A program made the translations under genes and the position numbers. DNA of 56,662 nucleotides, taken from the NCBI GenBank assembly GCA_029945665.1, contig JAQSCZ010000007.1:1-56662 (forward strand), in the 5' to 3' direction. The first letter of the stretch is position 1. Every line of letters starts with the position of its first letter. Origin of the DNA: a bacterium (lineage in GTDB: Bacteria; Bacteroidota; Bacteroidia; NS11-12g; UBA955). Below the pieces are notes generated by a model. That model saw only the letters and a list, made by a program, of their open reading frames with translations. It was not told the DNA's origin and searched no databases. This document shows, one piece after another, positions 8,387-16,502 of this stretch.

Positions 8387-8767
8387 TTAGTTATTCTTAG
8401 CTCCTCTGTTAATCCAAGCTTGCACTTTATTGATATCACAATCGTTAATTTTACCAGAAGCAGGCATGTTCCTAGAACCACCAGCAGTCCATCGCAAAGC
8501 ATTAATTAATTTGTTATTAGGAACAGTTAAAATTGTATTGGCGTAGTCGTTTAATTGAATAGCACCATTTGGATTGGCTGCGGTGTGGCAACCAGCATCT
8601 AAACAATTTTTTGAAAGAATAGGTGCAATAGTGGAAGCATAAGAAACAGTGGTTGTATCACAAACTCCAATGGTTGGATACAATTTGTCTGATTTGTCTT
8701 TGTAGCAGCCAAATAACATGAATGACATTAAAAACAAGTTGGCGAAGATTATAGATTTAGTATTCAT
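8387..8767 (-). CDS. Small haem c-type lipoprotein with CX4CH site
   Basis: 126 residues. The lipobox LFGC puts the lipidated cysteine at residue 21. The only haem-like motif is CLDAGCH (Cys55, Cys60, His61), with four rather than two residues between the cysteines. Met101 in NMPASGK is placed as a distal ligand, as in PSCyt-like or cytochrome-c domains where a similar NMP motif follows. The arrangement TIAPILSKNC-(4)-CH...L.....MP is that of single-haem domains in Bacteroidota and Planctomycetota lipoproteins. It is first in a four-gene operon. Haem attachment is inferred from the motif. Confidence 0.75.
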   Translation of the reverse strand: MNTKSIIFANLFLMSFMLFGCYKDKSDKLYPTIGVCDTTTVSYASTIAPILSKNCLDAGCHTAANPNGAIQLNDYANTILTVPNNKLINALRWTAGGSRNMPASGKINDCDINKVQAWINRGAKNN

Positions 8768-8870
8768 TTGTAAAAATTACATTTATATATATAGTTGTTA
8801 TTTAATAAAATGCTGAATTTTTAGCATAATATTATAAAGAGCAAATATCGGAATTTAAAAGACAATATAC

Positions 8871-8886
8871 TGCAACATTTGTTGCA
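8871..8886. promoter_or_regulatory. 16-bp palindrome upstream of the haem lipoprotein operon
   Basis: TGCAACATTTGTTGCA is a perfect inverted repeat with 7-bp arms and a 2-bp centre. It lies 104 bp upstream of the operon start and resembles the half-site layout of CRP/FNR-family operators. A second inverted repeat, ATGCT...AGCAT (8810-8827), lies nearer the gene. Operator function is inference. Confidence 0.4.
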
Positions 8887-8945
8887 CCAATTATCATTAA
8901 TTCGTAAAATTATTAAACGAAGGTTGGTAATTGTAGAATCAATAA

Positions 8946-9161
8946 TTATTGATTGATAGGATTCTGATAAGAATCATGTTTACCGATGGCGTTTTTATAA
9001 GCACCAAGATTGAGAACTAGGTAAATAAATAAAGGTGACGAAATTATCCACCACGACCAATTAATCGCAATTACACTTCCAGATATTTTAAAACCAAGTA
9101 AAATTAGAAATACCATCAGTAAAAACCCTAGTATATCCTTGTTTAAATTTGTGTTGCGCAT
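8946..9161 (-). CDS. Small two-helix membrane protein (WSWW type), copy 1
   Basis: 71 residues. Two membrane segments (about 10-32 and 38-55) flank the motif NWSWW at 34-38, followed by SSP. It aligns residue for residue with the neighbour at 9338-9601 at Asp9, Gly12-Phe13, GFK 23-25, GS 28-29, WSWW 35-38 and SP 42-43, so the two are tandem duplicates. The motif resembles small bacterial proteins annotated as transmembrane Fragile-X-F proteins; function unknown. Its upstream region repeats the layout seen before copy 2. Confidence 0.75.
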   Translation of the reverse strand: MRNTNLNKDILGFLLMVFLILLGFKISGSVIAINWSWWIISSPLFIYLVLNLGAYKNAIGKHDSYQNPINQ

Positions 9162-9184
9162 TTTAAAGTGAGATTGTGTTAATG

Positions 9185-9215
9185 CAATAGTATAAAGTTC
9201 TTGTTAGGTTTCAAA
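9185..9215 (-). promoter_or_regulatory. Promoter of small membrane protein copy 1
   Basis: On the minus strand TTTG (9212-9215), 19 bases, TACTATTG (9185-9192), one mismatch from TAnnTTTG. The same TACTATTG element precedes copy 2 at 9647-9654. Confidence 0.6.
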
Positions 9216-9226
9216 ATGCAAAAATA

Positions 9227-9256
9227 CTGAGCCGGATTAATTCCATGCTGAACGGG
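9227..9256 (-). promoter_or_regulatory. Paired 9-bp direct repeat, putative LytTR-type operator 1
   Basis: In gene orientation CCCGTTCAG (9248-9256) is followed exactly 21 bp later by the weaker half-site CCGGCTCAG (9227-9235, 7 of 9 matching). Exactly 34 bp separate the pair from the -7 element. Nine-base direct repeats with 12-bp spacers are the layout bound by LytTR-domain regulators such as AgrA, and the half-site fits the general CnGTT-like core of that family. The regulator is not in the window. Confidence 0.6.
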
Positions 9257-9259
9257 CAT

Positions 9260-9283
9260 AAAAAAACCTCATTTATGAGGTTT
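9260..9283 (-). terminator. Intrinsic terminator after small membrane protein copy 2
   Basis: Stem AAACCTCA / TGAGGTTT with a 4-base loop, followed on the minus strand by a run of seven T. It ends the transcript of the 9338-9601 gene and lies 3 bp from the operator-like repeat of the next gene. Confidence 0.85.
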
Positions 9284-9337
9284 AAATATTTAATAATGTA
9301 GTTATTGCAGGTTAGCCAAAACTTAAAATCAGGATCT

Positions 9338-9601
9338 TTAAAACTGCGATCTTTTACGAAAATCCAGAGCATTTTCCTCAATTCTATTTTGAGGATTTGA
9401 TATTTGTCTATTGAATTTTTGTATTACTGAAATACAATAAAAGATACCACTTAATGCTGCATAAATCCATACTGGTGAAAATACCCACCACCACGACCAA
9501 TCAACTGCGATAATACTTCCAGCGAGTTTAAATCCAACCAAAACTAAGCAAATTAATGCTGAGAATCCTACGATATCGTTGTTTTTTTCTTGTAGTGGCA
9601 T
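9338..9601 (-). CDS. Small two-helix membrane protein (WSWW type), copy 2
   Basis: 87 residues, paralogue of the 71-residue neighbour. Membrane segments lie at about 10-33 and 38-60 around DWSWWW (34-39) and SPVWIY; a basic, polar tail (IQKFNRQISNPQNR onward) extends about 20 residues further than in copy 1. Having its own promoter, paired repeats and terminator, it looks like a monocistronic cassette that was duplicated. Resembles proteins labelled transmembrane Fragile-X-F; no function is known to me. Confidence 0.75.
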   Translation of the reverse strand: MPLQEKNNDIVGFSALICLVLVGFKLAGSIIAVDWSWWWVFSPVWIYAALSGIFYCISVIQKFNRQISNPQNRIEENALDFRKRSQF

Positions 9602-9646
9602 ATTAGAATTAATTTTAAATTAATAAATAAGTTATATAGTTACTTA

Positions 9647-9654
9647 CAATAGTA
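9647..9654 (-). promoter_or_regulatory. -7 element of small membrane protein copy 2
   Basis: On the minus strand TACTATTG, identical to the element of copy 1. The -33 position (9674-9677) reads AATG rather than TTTG, so the promoter may depend on an activator bound to the paired repeats just upstream. Confidence 0.5.
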
Positions 9655-9688
9655 TGTGACTTTGGTGAGAAAACATTGTTCAAAAAAG

Positions 9689-9718
9689 CTGAACGGGAAT
9701 TTTTTATATCTGAACGGG
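9689..9718 (-). promoter_or_regulatory. Paired 9-bp direct repeat, putative LytTR-type operator 2
   Basis: Two identical half-sites CCCGTTCAG (9710-9718 and 9689-9697 in gene orientation) with a period of exactly 21 bp. The proximal one is 34 bp from the -7 element, the same as at operator 1, and the distal one is 3 bp from a terminator, again as at operator 1. The layout is that of LytTR-domain response-regulator sites. Confidence 0.65.
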
Positions 9719-9721
9719 AAC

Positions 9722-9748
9722 AAAAAACCCCGACCTAGGCCGGGGTTC
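9722..9748 (-). terminator. Intrinsic terminator after S46 peptidase gene
   Basis: GC-rich stem AACCCCG / CGGGGTT with a short inner CC/GG pairing, followed on the minus strand by six T. It ends the peptidase transcript, 23 bp after the stop codon. Confidence 0.9.
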
Positions 9749-9770
9749 TTATCAAATAACTGATTTTAAA

Positions 9771-11915
9771 TTAGTTAACCAACTTCAACTCTTCAATAAT
9801 ATTAGTTGCTCCACCAAATTTTTCTATCAACCACAATAAATAACGGACATCTAAGCAGATTGTTCTTTGTTTGGCTTTATCGTAGCTAATATTGCCACTC
9901 ATTGCTTCCCAGTTGCCATCGAAAGCTAATCCAATTAATCTACCTTGACCATCCAAAACACCACTGCCACTATTACCACCAGTGATATCATTGTTAGTTA
10001 AGAAACACACTGGTAACTTCCCTGTTTTATCGGCATACTGACCATAGTCTTTAGCTTTGTTTAACTCAATTAATTTAGCTGGCACATCGAATTCAACATT
10101 GTCCTTATAAAGTGCATTTTTCTGAACCACTTCATCTAAATAAGTAATCAATGGAAATTTCATATACGATTCCACCTGACCATAAGTTAAGCGAATTGAA
10201 GAGTTCGCATCTGGATAATACTTAGTTTTCGGATTCATCAATATTAAACCTTTAATGTATAAGCGACCCAATTCTACTATTTGAGCACTAAATTCATCTA
10301 CTTTCGGTTTGAAGTTCGCATTGTAATGATCTTTAAATGCCTTTAAATGCAAGTACAAAGGGTCGTTTTGCAATATGCTTAATCTTGGATTTTGCAACCA
10401 AGCTTTGGTCATCGCTTTATCAGTAAACATACTCGCATTAAAAACATAATTTGTGTAAAGTTTAATAGCATTTACAGGATTTGACGGATCGTATTTTGCA
10501 ATAATATCTTTCATTAATTGAGGTTGCATATCTAAAGCAACCGATTGGTAGTAGTACACCAAAGAACTATCAAAAATCCTTTTATCGGCCCTGACAATTT
10601 GCACATCATAAGGCATTTCATCAATTGCTTCGGTTACATTTTTTGCCATATTAGCAATGCCCACAGAATCATTTTTTGTTAAACTAGGCTCTAATAACAT
10701 ACACATATTTGCAAATTTTGCTGCAAACGGAGACAAGATACCTTCGTTCAAAAATATTCTTTGAGCAGCGTATGGCTTATAAGCTGCAAATACTTTTTCA
10801 ACATTCGGCAATACATCTTTGAATTCAGCATTGTTTGCAGCCCATTTAGCAAAAGCAGTTTCTTGTGCTTTTTTAATTTCGTATACTTTATTGTTTTTTA
10901 ATTGCTCACTTTCACCTCTAAAAAATTTCCAATAATTAGCAATACTTGCTTTGTCAGAAGATAATTTCAAACGGATATCAACACTTCTATCCATTTCAAC
11001 TATCCATGCATTTAATTTAATATCTCTTAATTTCACAATCGCCGGATCTACTATATCTGTTGCTATCTGTACACCTTGCGAAAATTCGTAACGGTTAGTT
11101 CTACCTGGGAAACCCATGATCATGGCATAGTCGCCTTTTTTAACACCTGCGGTGGTTACTTGTATATGTTTCTTTGGCGTATAAGGCACATTTTCCAAAC
11201 TGTATTTTGAAGGTAAATTTTCTTTGTTACTATAAACTCTGAAAACACTAAAGTCGCCGGTGTGACGAGGCCACATCCAATTGTCAGTTTCACCACCAAA
11301 TTTACCAATGTTTTGTGGAGGTGTTCCAACCAATCTTACATCAGTGAATTTTTCGAATATAAATAAGTAATAAGCATTGCCTTTAAACATTTCGCGGCAC
11401 TGTGCTTCATAATGTGTTCCTTTAGAGGCTCTATCTGCAATATTTTTATAAATACGCGGTAAATTGGCACTTCTTTGTTTTACATCCATGCCTTTAATAG
11501 AATCAAAAACCTCGTTGGTGATATCATCTATTCTGTTTACCAAAGCAAAAGTAACACCAGGAGCGGGTCTTTCTTCTGCCATAGATTTAGCCCAAAAGCC
11601 GTTGTCAAGAATATTGTCCTGAGGAGTGCTTAAGGTTGCTATGGCATCATAACCGCAGTGATGGTTTGTAAATACCAGGCCTTTATCAGAAACCAATTCA
11701 CTTGTGCAACCATTGGAGAACCAACCGATCCCATCTTTCAAGCTAGAGTTATTGACACTGTATAATTGTTCGGGGGTTAATCTTAAACCCTTTGACTGCA
11801 TGTCCTTGTAATTCATCTTTTCTAATAAAGATAGTAACCACATGCCTTCGTCTGCTTTTACTGCATTAGAGAATAATACAGTTGCAGAAAGTAATAAAGC
11901 GTATATTTTTTTCAT
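9771..11915 (-). CDS. S46 family dipeptidyl-peptidase, DPP7-like
   Basis: 714 residues, the normal length for S46. A signal peptide (to VKA) precedes the chymotrypsin-like double barrel. The catalytic His lies in TNHHCGYDAI (His85/His86) and the catalytic Ser is Ser649 in GGNSGSG; GGETDNWMWPRHTGDF is the conserved substrate-N-terminus region. Eighteen residues after the Ser there is Gly667 (FDGNWE). In Porphyromonas DPP11 the equivalent is Arg673, which gives Asp/Glu specificity, whereas DPP7 has Gly. A preference for hydrophobic P1 residues is therefore inferred. It should act in the periplasm on oligopeptides. It has its own terminator. Confidence 0.93.
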   Translation of the reverse strand: MKKIYALLLSATVLFSNAVKADEGMWLLSLLEKMNYKDMQSKGLRLTPEQLYSVNNSSLKDGIGWFSNGCTSELVSDKGLVFTNHHCGYDAIATLSTPQDNILDNGFWAKSMAEERPAPGVTFALVNRIDDITNEVFDSIKGMDVKQRSANLPRIYKNIADRASKGTHYEAQCREMFKGNAYYLFIFEKFTDVRLVGTPPQNIGKFGGETDNWMWPRHTGDFSVFRVYSNKENLPSKYSLENVPYTPKKHIQVTTAGVKKGDYAMIMGFPGRTNRYEFSQGVQIATDIVDPAIVKLRDIKLNAWIVEMDRSVDIRLKLSSDKASIANYWKFFRGESEQLKNNKVYEIKKAQETAFAKWAANNAEFKDVLPNVEKVFAAYKPYAAQRIFLNEGILSPFAAKFANMCMLLEPSLTKNDSVGIANMAKNVTEAIDEMPYDVQIVRADKRIFDSSLVYYYQSVALDMQPQLMKDIIAKYDPSNPVNAIKLYTNYVFNASMFTDKAMTKAWLQNPRLSILQNDPLYLHLKAFKDHYNANFKPKVDEFSAQIVELGRLYIKGLILMNPKTKYYPDANSSIRLTYGQVESYMKFPLITYLDEVVQKNALYKDNVEFDVPAKLIELNKAKDYGQYADKTGKLPVCFLTNNDITGGNSGSGVLDGQGRLIGLAFDGNWEAMSGNISYDKAKQRTICLDVRYLLWLIEKFGGATNIIEELKLVN

Positions 11916-12059
11916 ACAAATTTTTTGTGGTGCGAATTACCTAAAATAGTTTGGGCTTAACAAATTTTATAACTTTAATCTGTTAAAATTTTAGATAAAA
12001 ATGCGATTAAGGGCTAATTAGCCTCAAAAAAAAATGCAATCCAACAGAACCATTCGAAG

Positions 12060-14285
12060 CTATTGCTTCTCTAGTAGTAAATGTTTTTCATAAAACAGCA
12101 CCGCTTGTCGTGCAAAAGTTACAAAATCACTCCATTGTTCTTTTGGTAAATAATTGGTTGTGTAAATTTTTTCGACATGCAACTTTAGCATTTGACCATC
12201 TTGAACAATGGTAGTTTTAAAAACACCTGCAGCGTTTTCGAAATTATTGGCAAAGTCAGATAAATTGAGGGGTTTATATCCTTTAGGCAAATCCACTTCT
12301 ATGTCCCAATAAATGGCCTTTTGATTGCTGTTATAAACATTGGAAAATCTTTCAGTATTATTATAATTGCTAATTTCAAGTTGTTCAGTAATAAGGCTGC
12401 CTAATTTTAGCAAAAGAAAACTTCCCGCCGTGTTATCGATAACATCTGTTGAATTAAATTCGACTTTAAATTTACACACAGCCGATGCATCATCAGGATA
12501 GCCATCTCCTTCAATTATTCTAAAACTATCCAATTCGATATCAGGGAAATGATAATCAGAATACAAAAATGCTTTAAAGTTCTCGTCATTACTATCCTTT
12601 TTTCGCTGCCTATAACTTGCGTTAATTCTTCTCAATTCTGGTAGAATTACCCCTGAGTCTTTGAACATTTCTGACGAATATAAACTATAACTTACCATTC
12701 CGTAACTTTGAGCATAGGTATATAAGGCATCAGGATAAAAATTACCCGATATATTATCGTCTATATTCTCTTTTTGAGAACCCTTGTAAGCATATTCATT
12801 TGTGAAATGATAATTATAAATACCATTCGTTTCTTTCATTAACTCAATTTTACTCTCGTAGGTTATGGTGTTATTTTCGTATGTAACCTCAGGATAAATG
12901 AGGGTTGTGGATGTGTTTTCTTTATCCTTGGGATTGAATAAAATAACGGTTGTTCCTGCCAAAGAGCCAAACCTCTCATAGATATTACTAGCGGTATATG
13001 CACTGGTAATAAAAAGTTCGTTTTTATTATCCTTAATATAAATACCCCAATTAATTTCAGATGGATGCACGATATCCTCCCATTTACCAGTATATTTATG
13101 CATGGTTGCCATCATTTTATACGGTTGTTTAATTTTATCACAAAATCTAGCCAACAACACTGCAAAATCCATTTTACCGAACTGCCACGTATTGATTTCA
13201 TCATTATTACTTAAATAATCATGGAATTTATTCAGCATTTCTAATTTACTGGGTTTATCTTCTCCAAATGTTTTGATAAATGCACTAAAAAATTTATTTA
13301 AGGAAACATAGGCATAACCCTTAGGGTCTTTGTTAGTATTGGTATAATATAAATATTTTTGCAAAAATTTAGGATTCAAATAGAATGCAGTTCCCAGTTT
13401 GGCTACATCATTATTTTTCACATCTCCAGTTTCAAATTGATACGGATATAAGTTTTGAATATTTGCTTTAACAGTATTTACTAAACTGTATTTCAATACA
13501 GGCAAATCAATATATTTATATGAGAAAAGCTCTTCCTTATAGGCCTTGATATATCCAATTCTACATTCAAATAACTTACCTTTTTCTACCTTTGATTCGG
13601 TAAACTTATAATCACAATTAACTGCCTTTTGAATTAAATTAATTTCAGTGGGTGTTTCGAATATAGAATAAGAACTTAAAACAGGATATTTTTCCTGTAA
13701 AAACTTCAAAAAATCAGGTAATTTTCTATAAATAGAAGGATTTTTAATCACCGCTTCAGTGCTATAAACCCTGCCATTTTCCAATTCTTTAGTTATCGTT
13801 GGAGGTGCTGCTGTTGTATAGGAATATTCGTATCTGTAATCTATAATATCTCCAATTTCCAAATCCTCTACCGCCAATTCATCCTCCCCTTCTTTTACGC
13901 TAATATTATCTTTTGTTTGGTCATCTTTAAATTCCTTATCTTCATTGATATAAATTGTCTTGATATTTCCGTTGGGCTTTAACTGTGTTATTTGAATTTT
14001 TTTAACCCCTTTAGACTTATTCATTGTACTGAATGCTTCTACAGCATAAACATCCTTTAATTTATATTGGGTTCTTAGTACGACCGATATTTTGTAATCA
14101 AATTCTTTGAACTTACTTATATAATAGGCTTCAAAATCTTTTACAATAACCACTGACTCTTGCTTTACCGTATCTTGTGTCGTTTCACTAAAGTACTTTT
14201 TTTCGTATTCAGATTGGGCATTCAGTTGAATTCCGGCAACCAAAAACAAGCACGTTAACATTGCTATTTTTTTCATACAATTCAT
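12060..14285 (-). CDS. DUF3857 / transglutaminase-like protein, catalytic Cys lost
   Basis: 741 residues; Met4 (14274-14276) is a better start because it gives the signal peptide KKIAMLTCLFLVAGIQLNAQ directly. The N-terminal DUF3857-like half is beta-rich. At the position where the paralogue downstream-numbered 14297-16489 has GDCKGMANL, this protein reads GKMDFAVLL, so the transglutaminase catalytic cysteine is absent; the His and Asp motifs are not clear either. It begins 11 bases after that paralogue on the same strand, as the last gene of a four-gene unit. Probably a non-catalytic envelope partner. Confidence 0.75.
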   Translation of the reverse strand: MNCMKKIAMLTCLFLVAGIQLNAQSEYEKKYFSETTQDTVKQESVVIVKDFEAYYISKFKEFDYKISVVLRTQYKLKDVYAVEAFSTMNKSKGVKKIQITQLKPNGNIKTIYINEDKEFKDDQTKDNISVKEGEDELAVEDLEIGDIIDYRYEYSYTTAAPPTITKELENGRVYSTEAVIKNPSIYRKLPDFLKFLQEKYPVLSSYSIFETPTEINLIQKAVNCDYKFTESKVEKGKLFECRIGYIKAYKEELFSYKYIDLPVLKYSLVNTVKANIQNLYPYQFETGDVKNNDVAKLGTAFYLNPKFLQKYLYYTNTNKDPKGYAYVSLNKFFSAFIKTFGEDKPSKLEMLNKFHDYLSNNDEINTWQFGKMDFAVLLARFCDKIKQPYKMMATMHKYTGKWEDIVHPSEINWGIYIKDNKNELFITSAYTASNIYERFGSLAGTTVILFNPKDKENTSTTLIYPEVTYENNTITYESKIELMKETNGIYNYHFTNEYAYKGSQKENIDDNISGNFYPDALYTYAQSYGMVSYSLYSSEMFKDSGVILPELRRINASYRQRKKDSNDENFKAFLYSDYHFPDIELDSFRIIEGDGYPDDASAVCKFKVEFNSTDVIDNTAGSFLLLKLGSLITEQLEISNYNNTERFSNVYNSNQKAIYWDIEVDLPKGYKPLNLSDFANNFENAAGVFKTTIVQDGQMLKLHVEKIYTTNYLPKEQWSDFVTFARQAVLFYEKHLLLEKQ

Positions 14286-14296
14286 TTTTTTAGATT

Positions 14297-16489
14297 TTAG
14301 TTTAGTTCAATGTAAGTGTTATAAAAATCGCTCAATTTTTTGGAATCGGCATTAAAGGTTTTAAACATACTCGCTGGTATATAATCTTGTTTTGTTATTA
14401 GTATACAAGTATATTTTAATGTTGTTCCTATTTGTTTTATTTCCAGGTTGAAATTGTAATAATCATTATCAATGTTTACAGGCTGGGGCAAATTACTTGC
14501 AATTTCCTTTCCAAGATTTAGGGTTATTTGTTTCCGAATATTTACTTTGGATCCAAAATCATAATCCACTTTGCGAATTGAATCAAAATGATAACCCGAA
14601 AAATAATTATCCCATTCGAGATTTACATACTTTTTATTACCCTTTGTAAAAGCATGGTTATCGATGGCCAATTGGTATTTAATATCGGTATTAATATCTC
14701 TGTTAGTTAGGTCAGAACTAGTAATATTTTTTGCATTGATGGAGACTTTATCTTTTGTTAAATAATTAAACAAGAATTTTTCTTTTTGTTGTGTTTTTAT
14801 CAAATTATACGATCTCAAAAAGTCAATTTTACTTTCGCCTTTAAACTGCTTTTGTCCTTCTATAATTAGTGAATTTCCATCGATTGAAACCACTTCGTTT
14901 GTGAATTCTTCATTATGTTCAAAACCAAATTCAGGTATTCTTTCTACTGAATAGTTCGGTCCATTTTCGACTATACATCTTCTTCCTTGAATGCGATTCG
15001 CGTAGTCGCCCATTGCACAATAGGTTTCGGTAGCATCGAGAAACAAGAATTTATTGTTAATTTTTACTGCGCAAATAGCGTGATTATCGACCGGCAACCC
15101 GGGTATATCATAGCTAAAATTGAGATGCCTTGTGCCTATCCAAACTAAACGCGCATCGAAACCCAAAACCTTCAACATATTCTTGGTTAAATTAGCCATG
15201 CCTTTACAATCTCCGAATTTTTTCGAAAAAACATTGCTGCACTCATCGGGCCTAAAGCCAGCGATGCCGTCTTCGAAAGCTAAGTAGTGAATATTATCTT
15301 GCATCCAATAGAAAACAATGCGAATTTTTTCTTCATCTGATTTTGCATTTTTAACCAAATTCCTCGTGAATTCAGAAAATTTAGCGGTATCATTTTGTAG
15401 CGTGCCACTCACTAACTTATACCATCTGTACATGTCATCCGTTGAATTGAAAATATTTTTTTTATTCCCTTCTGTTCCTACGGTTTTATAATGAATGTAA
15501 ATTAGTGGTTGATTATAACTTGGTCCACGTCCGCCTTTATAATGCTGATAAGGCTTTAAATTCTTAAATGTATAAACAACAAATTTGGATTTCTTGCTAT
15601 TGCCATTTTTAGAGTCATCGTCATCATCATCTGATTTACCGACTTCTTCTATTTCTTCTTTTTTATAGTCGAGTCCTTCAAAATTCATCTCAATAAGATC
15701 TAAATCTAGCCAGTCTGGTTTACTTATTTTAATTACTTTTTTCTCGGTATAATGGTCTTCTAAAATATAAATTTGGCTATTAAACTTAGCATCTCTGCAA
15801 CTTTCTAAATAGCGTGCATTGACTCTAGTACCTCTGATAGGCAAGCTCATATCATAGACAAGATAACGCGAATCGGTTTTAAAATAATCGCTACTAGAAC
15901 TCTTCTCTTTATTTTTAACTAGATCTACTTTTTGATCATTGATTTTAAACTTAAAGTTTTTTGCATTGGTCATAGAATTATAGTAGACATAAAATGGCTC
16001 GCTTACATAATCTTTGAGGGTGGTGTATTCATATTCAAATTTTGTTGAGGTAAACACTTCGCCATCAGGAATTGGAAACTCTGTTAAATCATCATCATCG
16101 TCAGTGGCTGTTAATTTCAAATTTGAAAAATCACCTTTCAGAATACGCGCTTCATTTTGCTTCATTTCGTTTTCTCTTTGAGCAGCTTCCTTGTCCTTTT
16201 TGCTTTTAGATTTTTTTGCATTTTGAGCTAACTTTTCAAAAGCCGATGAGTCATATTCATCGTTGCGTTCGAAACGCATCGTGATTTTTATTTCATCGTT
16301 AAGGATGGACTCATCTGGATATTCTTCTGATAGTTTTCCAGCTTCTTTAATGGAATAAGCGGTTGCTTTAACATTCTCTTCGCCATAATAAACGAAGCGA
16401 CTTTCGTAAATATATGGGATGTGAATTTTAGGACTTGAACAAGCGGCAATGCTTAGTAGCAAAGCTGCTTGAGAAATTCTTTTTAACAT
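14297..16489 (-). CDS. DUF3857 and transglutaminase-domain lipoprotein
   Basis: 730 residues from the ATG at 16487-16489, chosen because it gives a lipoprotein signal with lipobox IAAC (Cys17); a longer frame starts at 16543 inside the LOG gene. The protein has two acid-rich linkers (runs of Asp near 120-135 and 285-295) and a transglutaminase-like core with a full papain-like triad: Cys428 in GDCKGM, His470 in DNHAI and Asp485 in LDATE. The family is widespread in Bacteroidota; substrates are unknown. The mature protein should sit on a membrane facing the periplasm or surface. It lies 13 bases after the LOG gene. Confidence 0.85.
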   Translation of the reverse strand: MLKRISQAALLLSIAACSSPKIHIPYIYESRFVYYGEENVKATAYSIKEAGKLSEEYPDESILNDEIKITMRFERNDEYDSSAFEKLAQNAKKSKSKKDKEAAQRENEMKQNEARILKGDFSNLKLTATDDDDDLTEFPIPDGEVFTSTKFEYEYTTLKDYVSEPFYVYYNSMTNAKNFKFKINDQKVDLVKNKEKSSSSDYFKTDSRYLVYDMSLPIRGTRVNARYLESCRDAKFNSQIYILEDHYTEKKVIKISKPDWLDLDLIEMNFEGLDYKKEEIEEVGKSDDDDDDSKNGNSKKSKFVVYTFKNLKPYQHYKGGRGPSYNQPLIYIHYKTVGTEGNKKNIFNSTDDMYRWYKLVSGTLQNDTAKFSEFTRNLVKNAKSDEEKIRIVFYWMQDNIHYLAFEDGIAGFRPDECSNVFSKKFGDCKGMANLTKNMLKVLGFDARLVWIGTRHLNFSYDIPGLPVDNHAICAVKINNKFLFLDATETYCAMGDYANRIQGRRCIVENGPNYSVERIPEFGFEHNEEFTNEVVSIDGNSLIIEGQKQFKGESKIDFLRSYNLIKTQQKEKFLFNYLTKDKVSINAKNITSSDLTNRDINTDIKYQLAIDNHAFTKGNKKYVNLEWDNYFSGYHFDSIRKVDYDFGSKVNIRKQITLNLGKEIASNLPQPVNIDNDYYNFNLEIKQIGTTLKYTCILITKQDYIPASMFKTFNADSKKLSDFYNTYIELN

Positions 16490-16502
16490 AAGATAATGGG
16501 TA

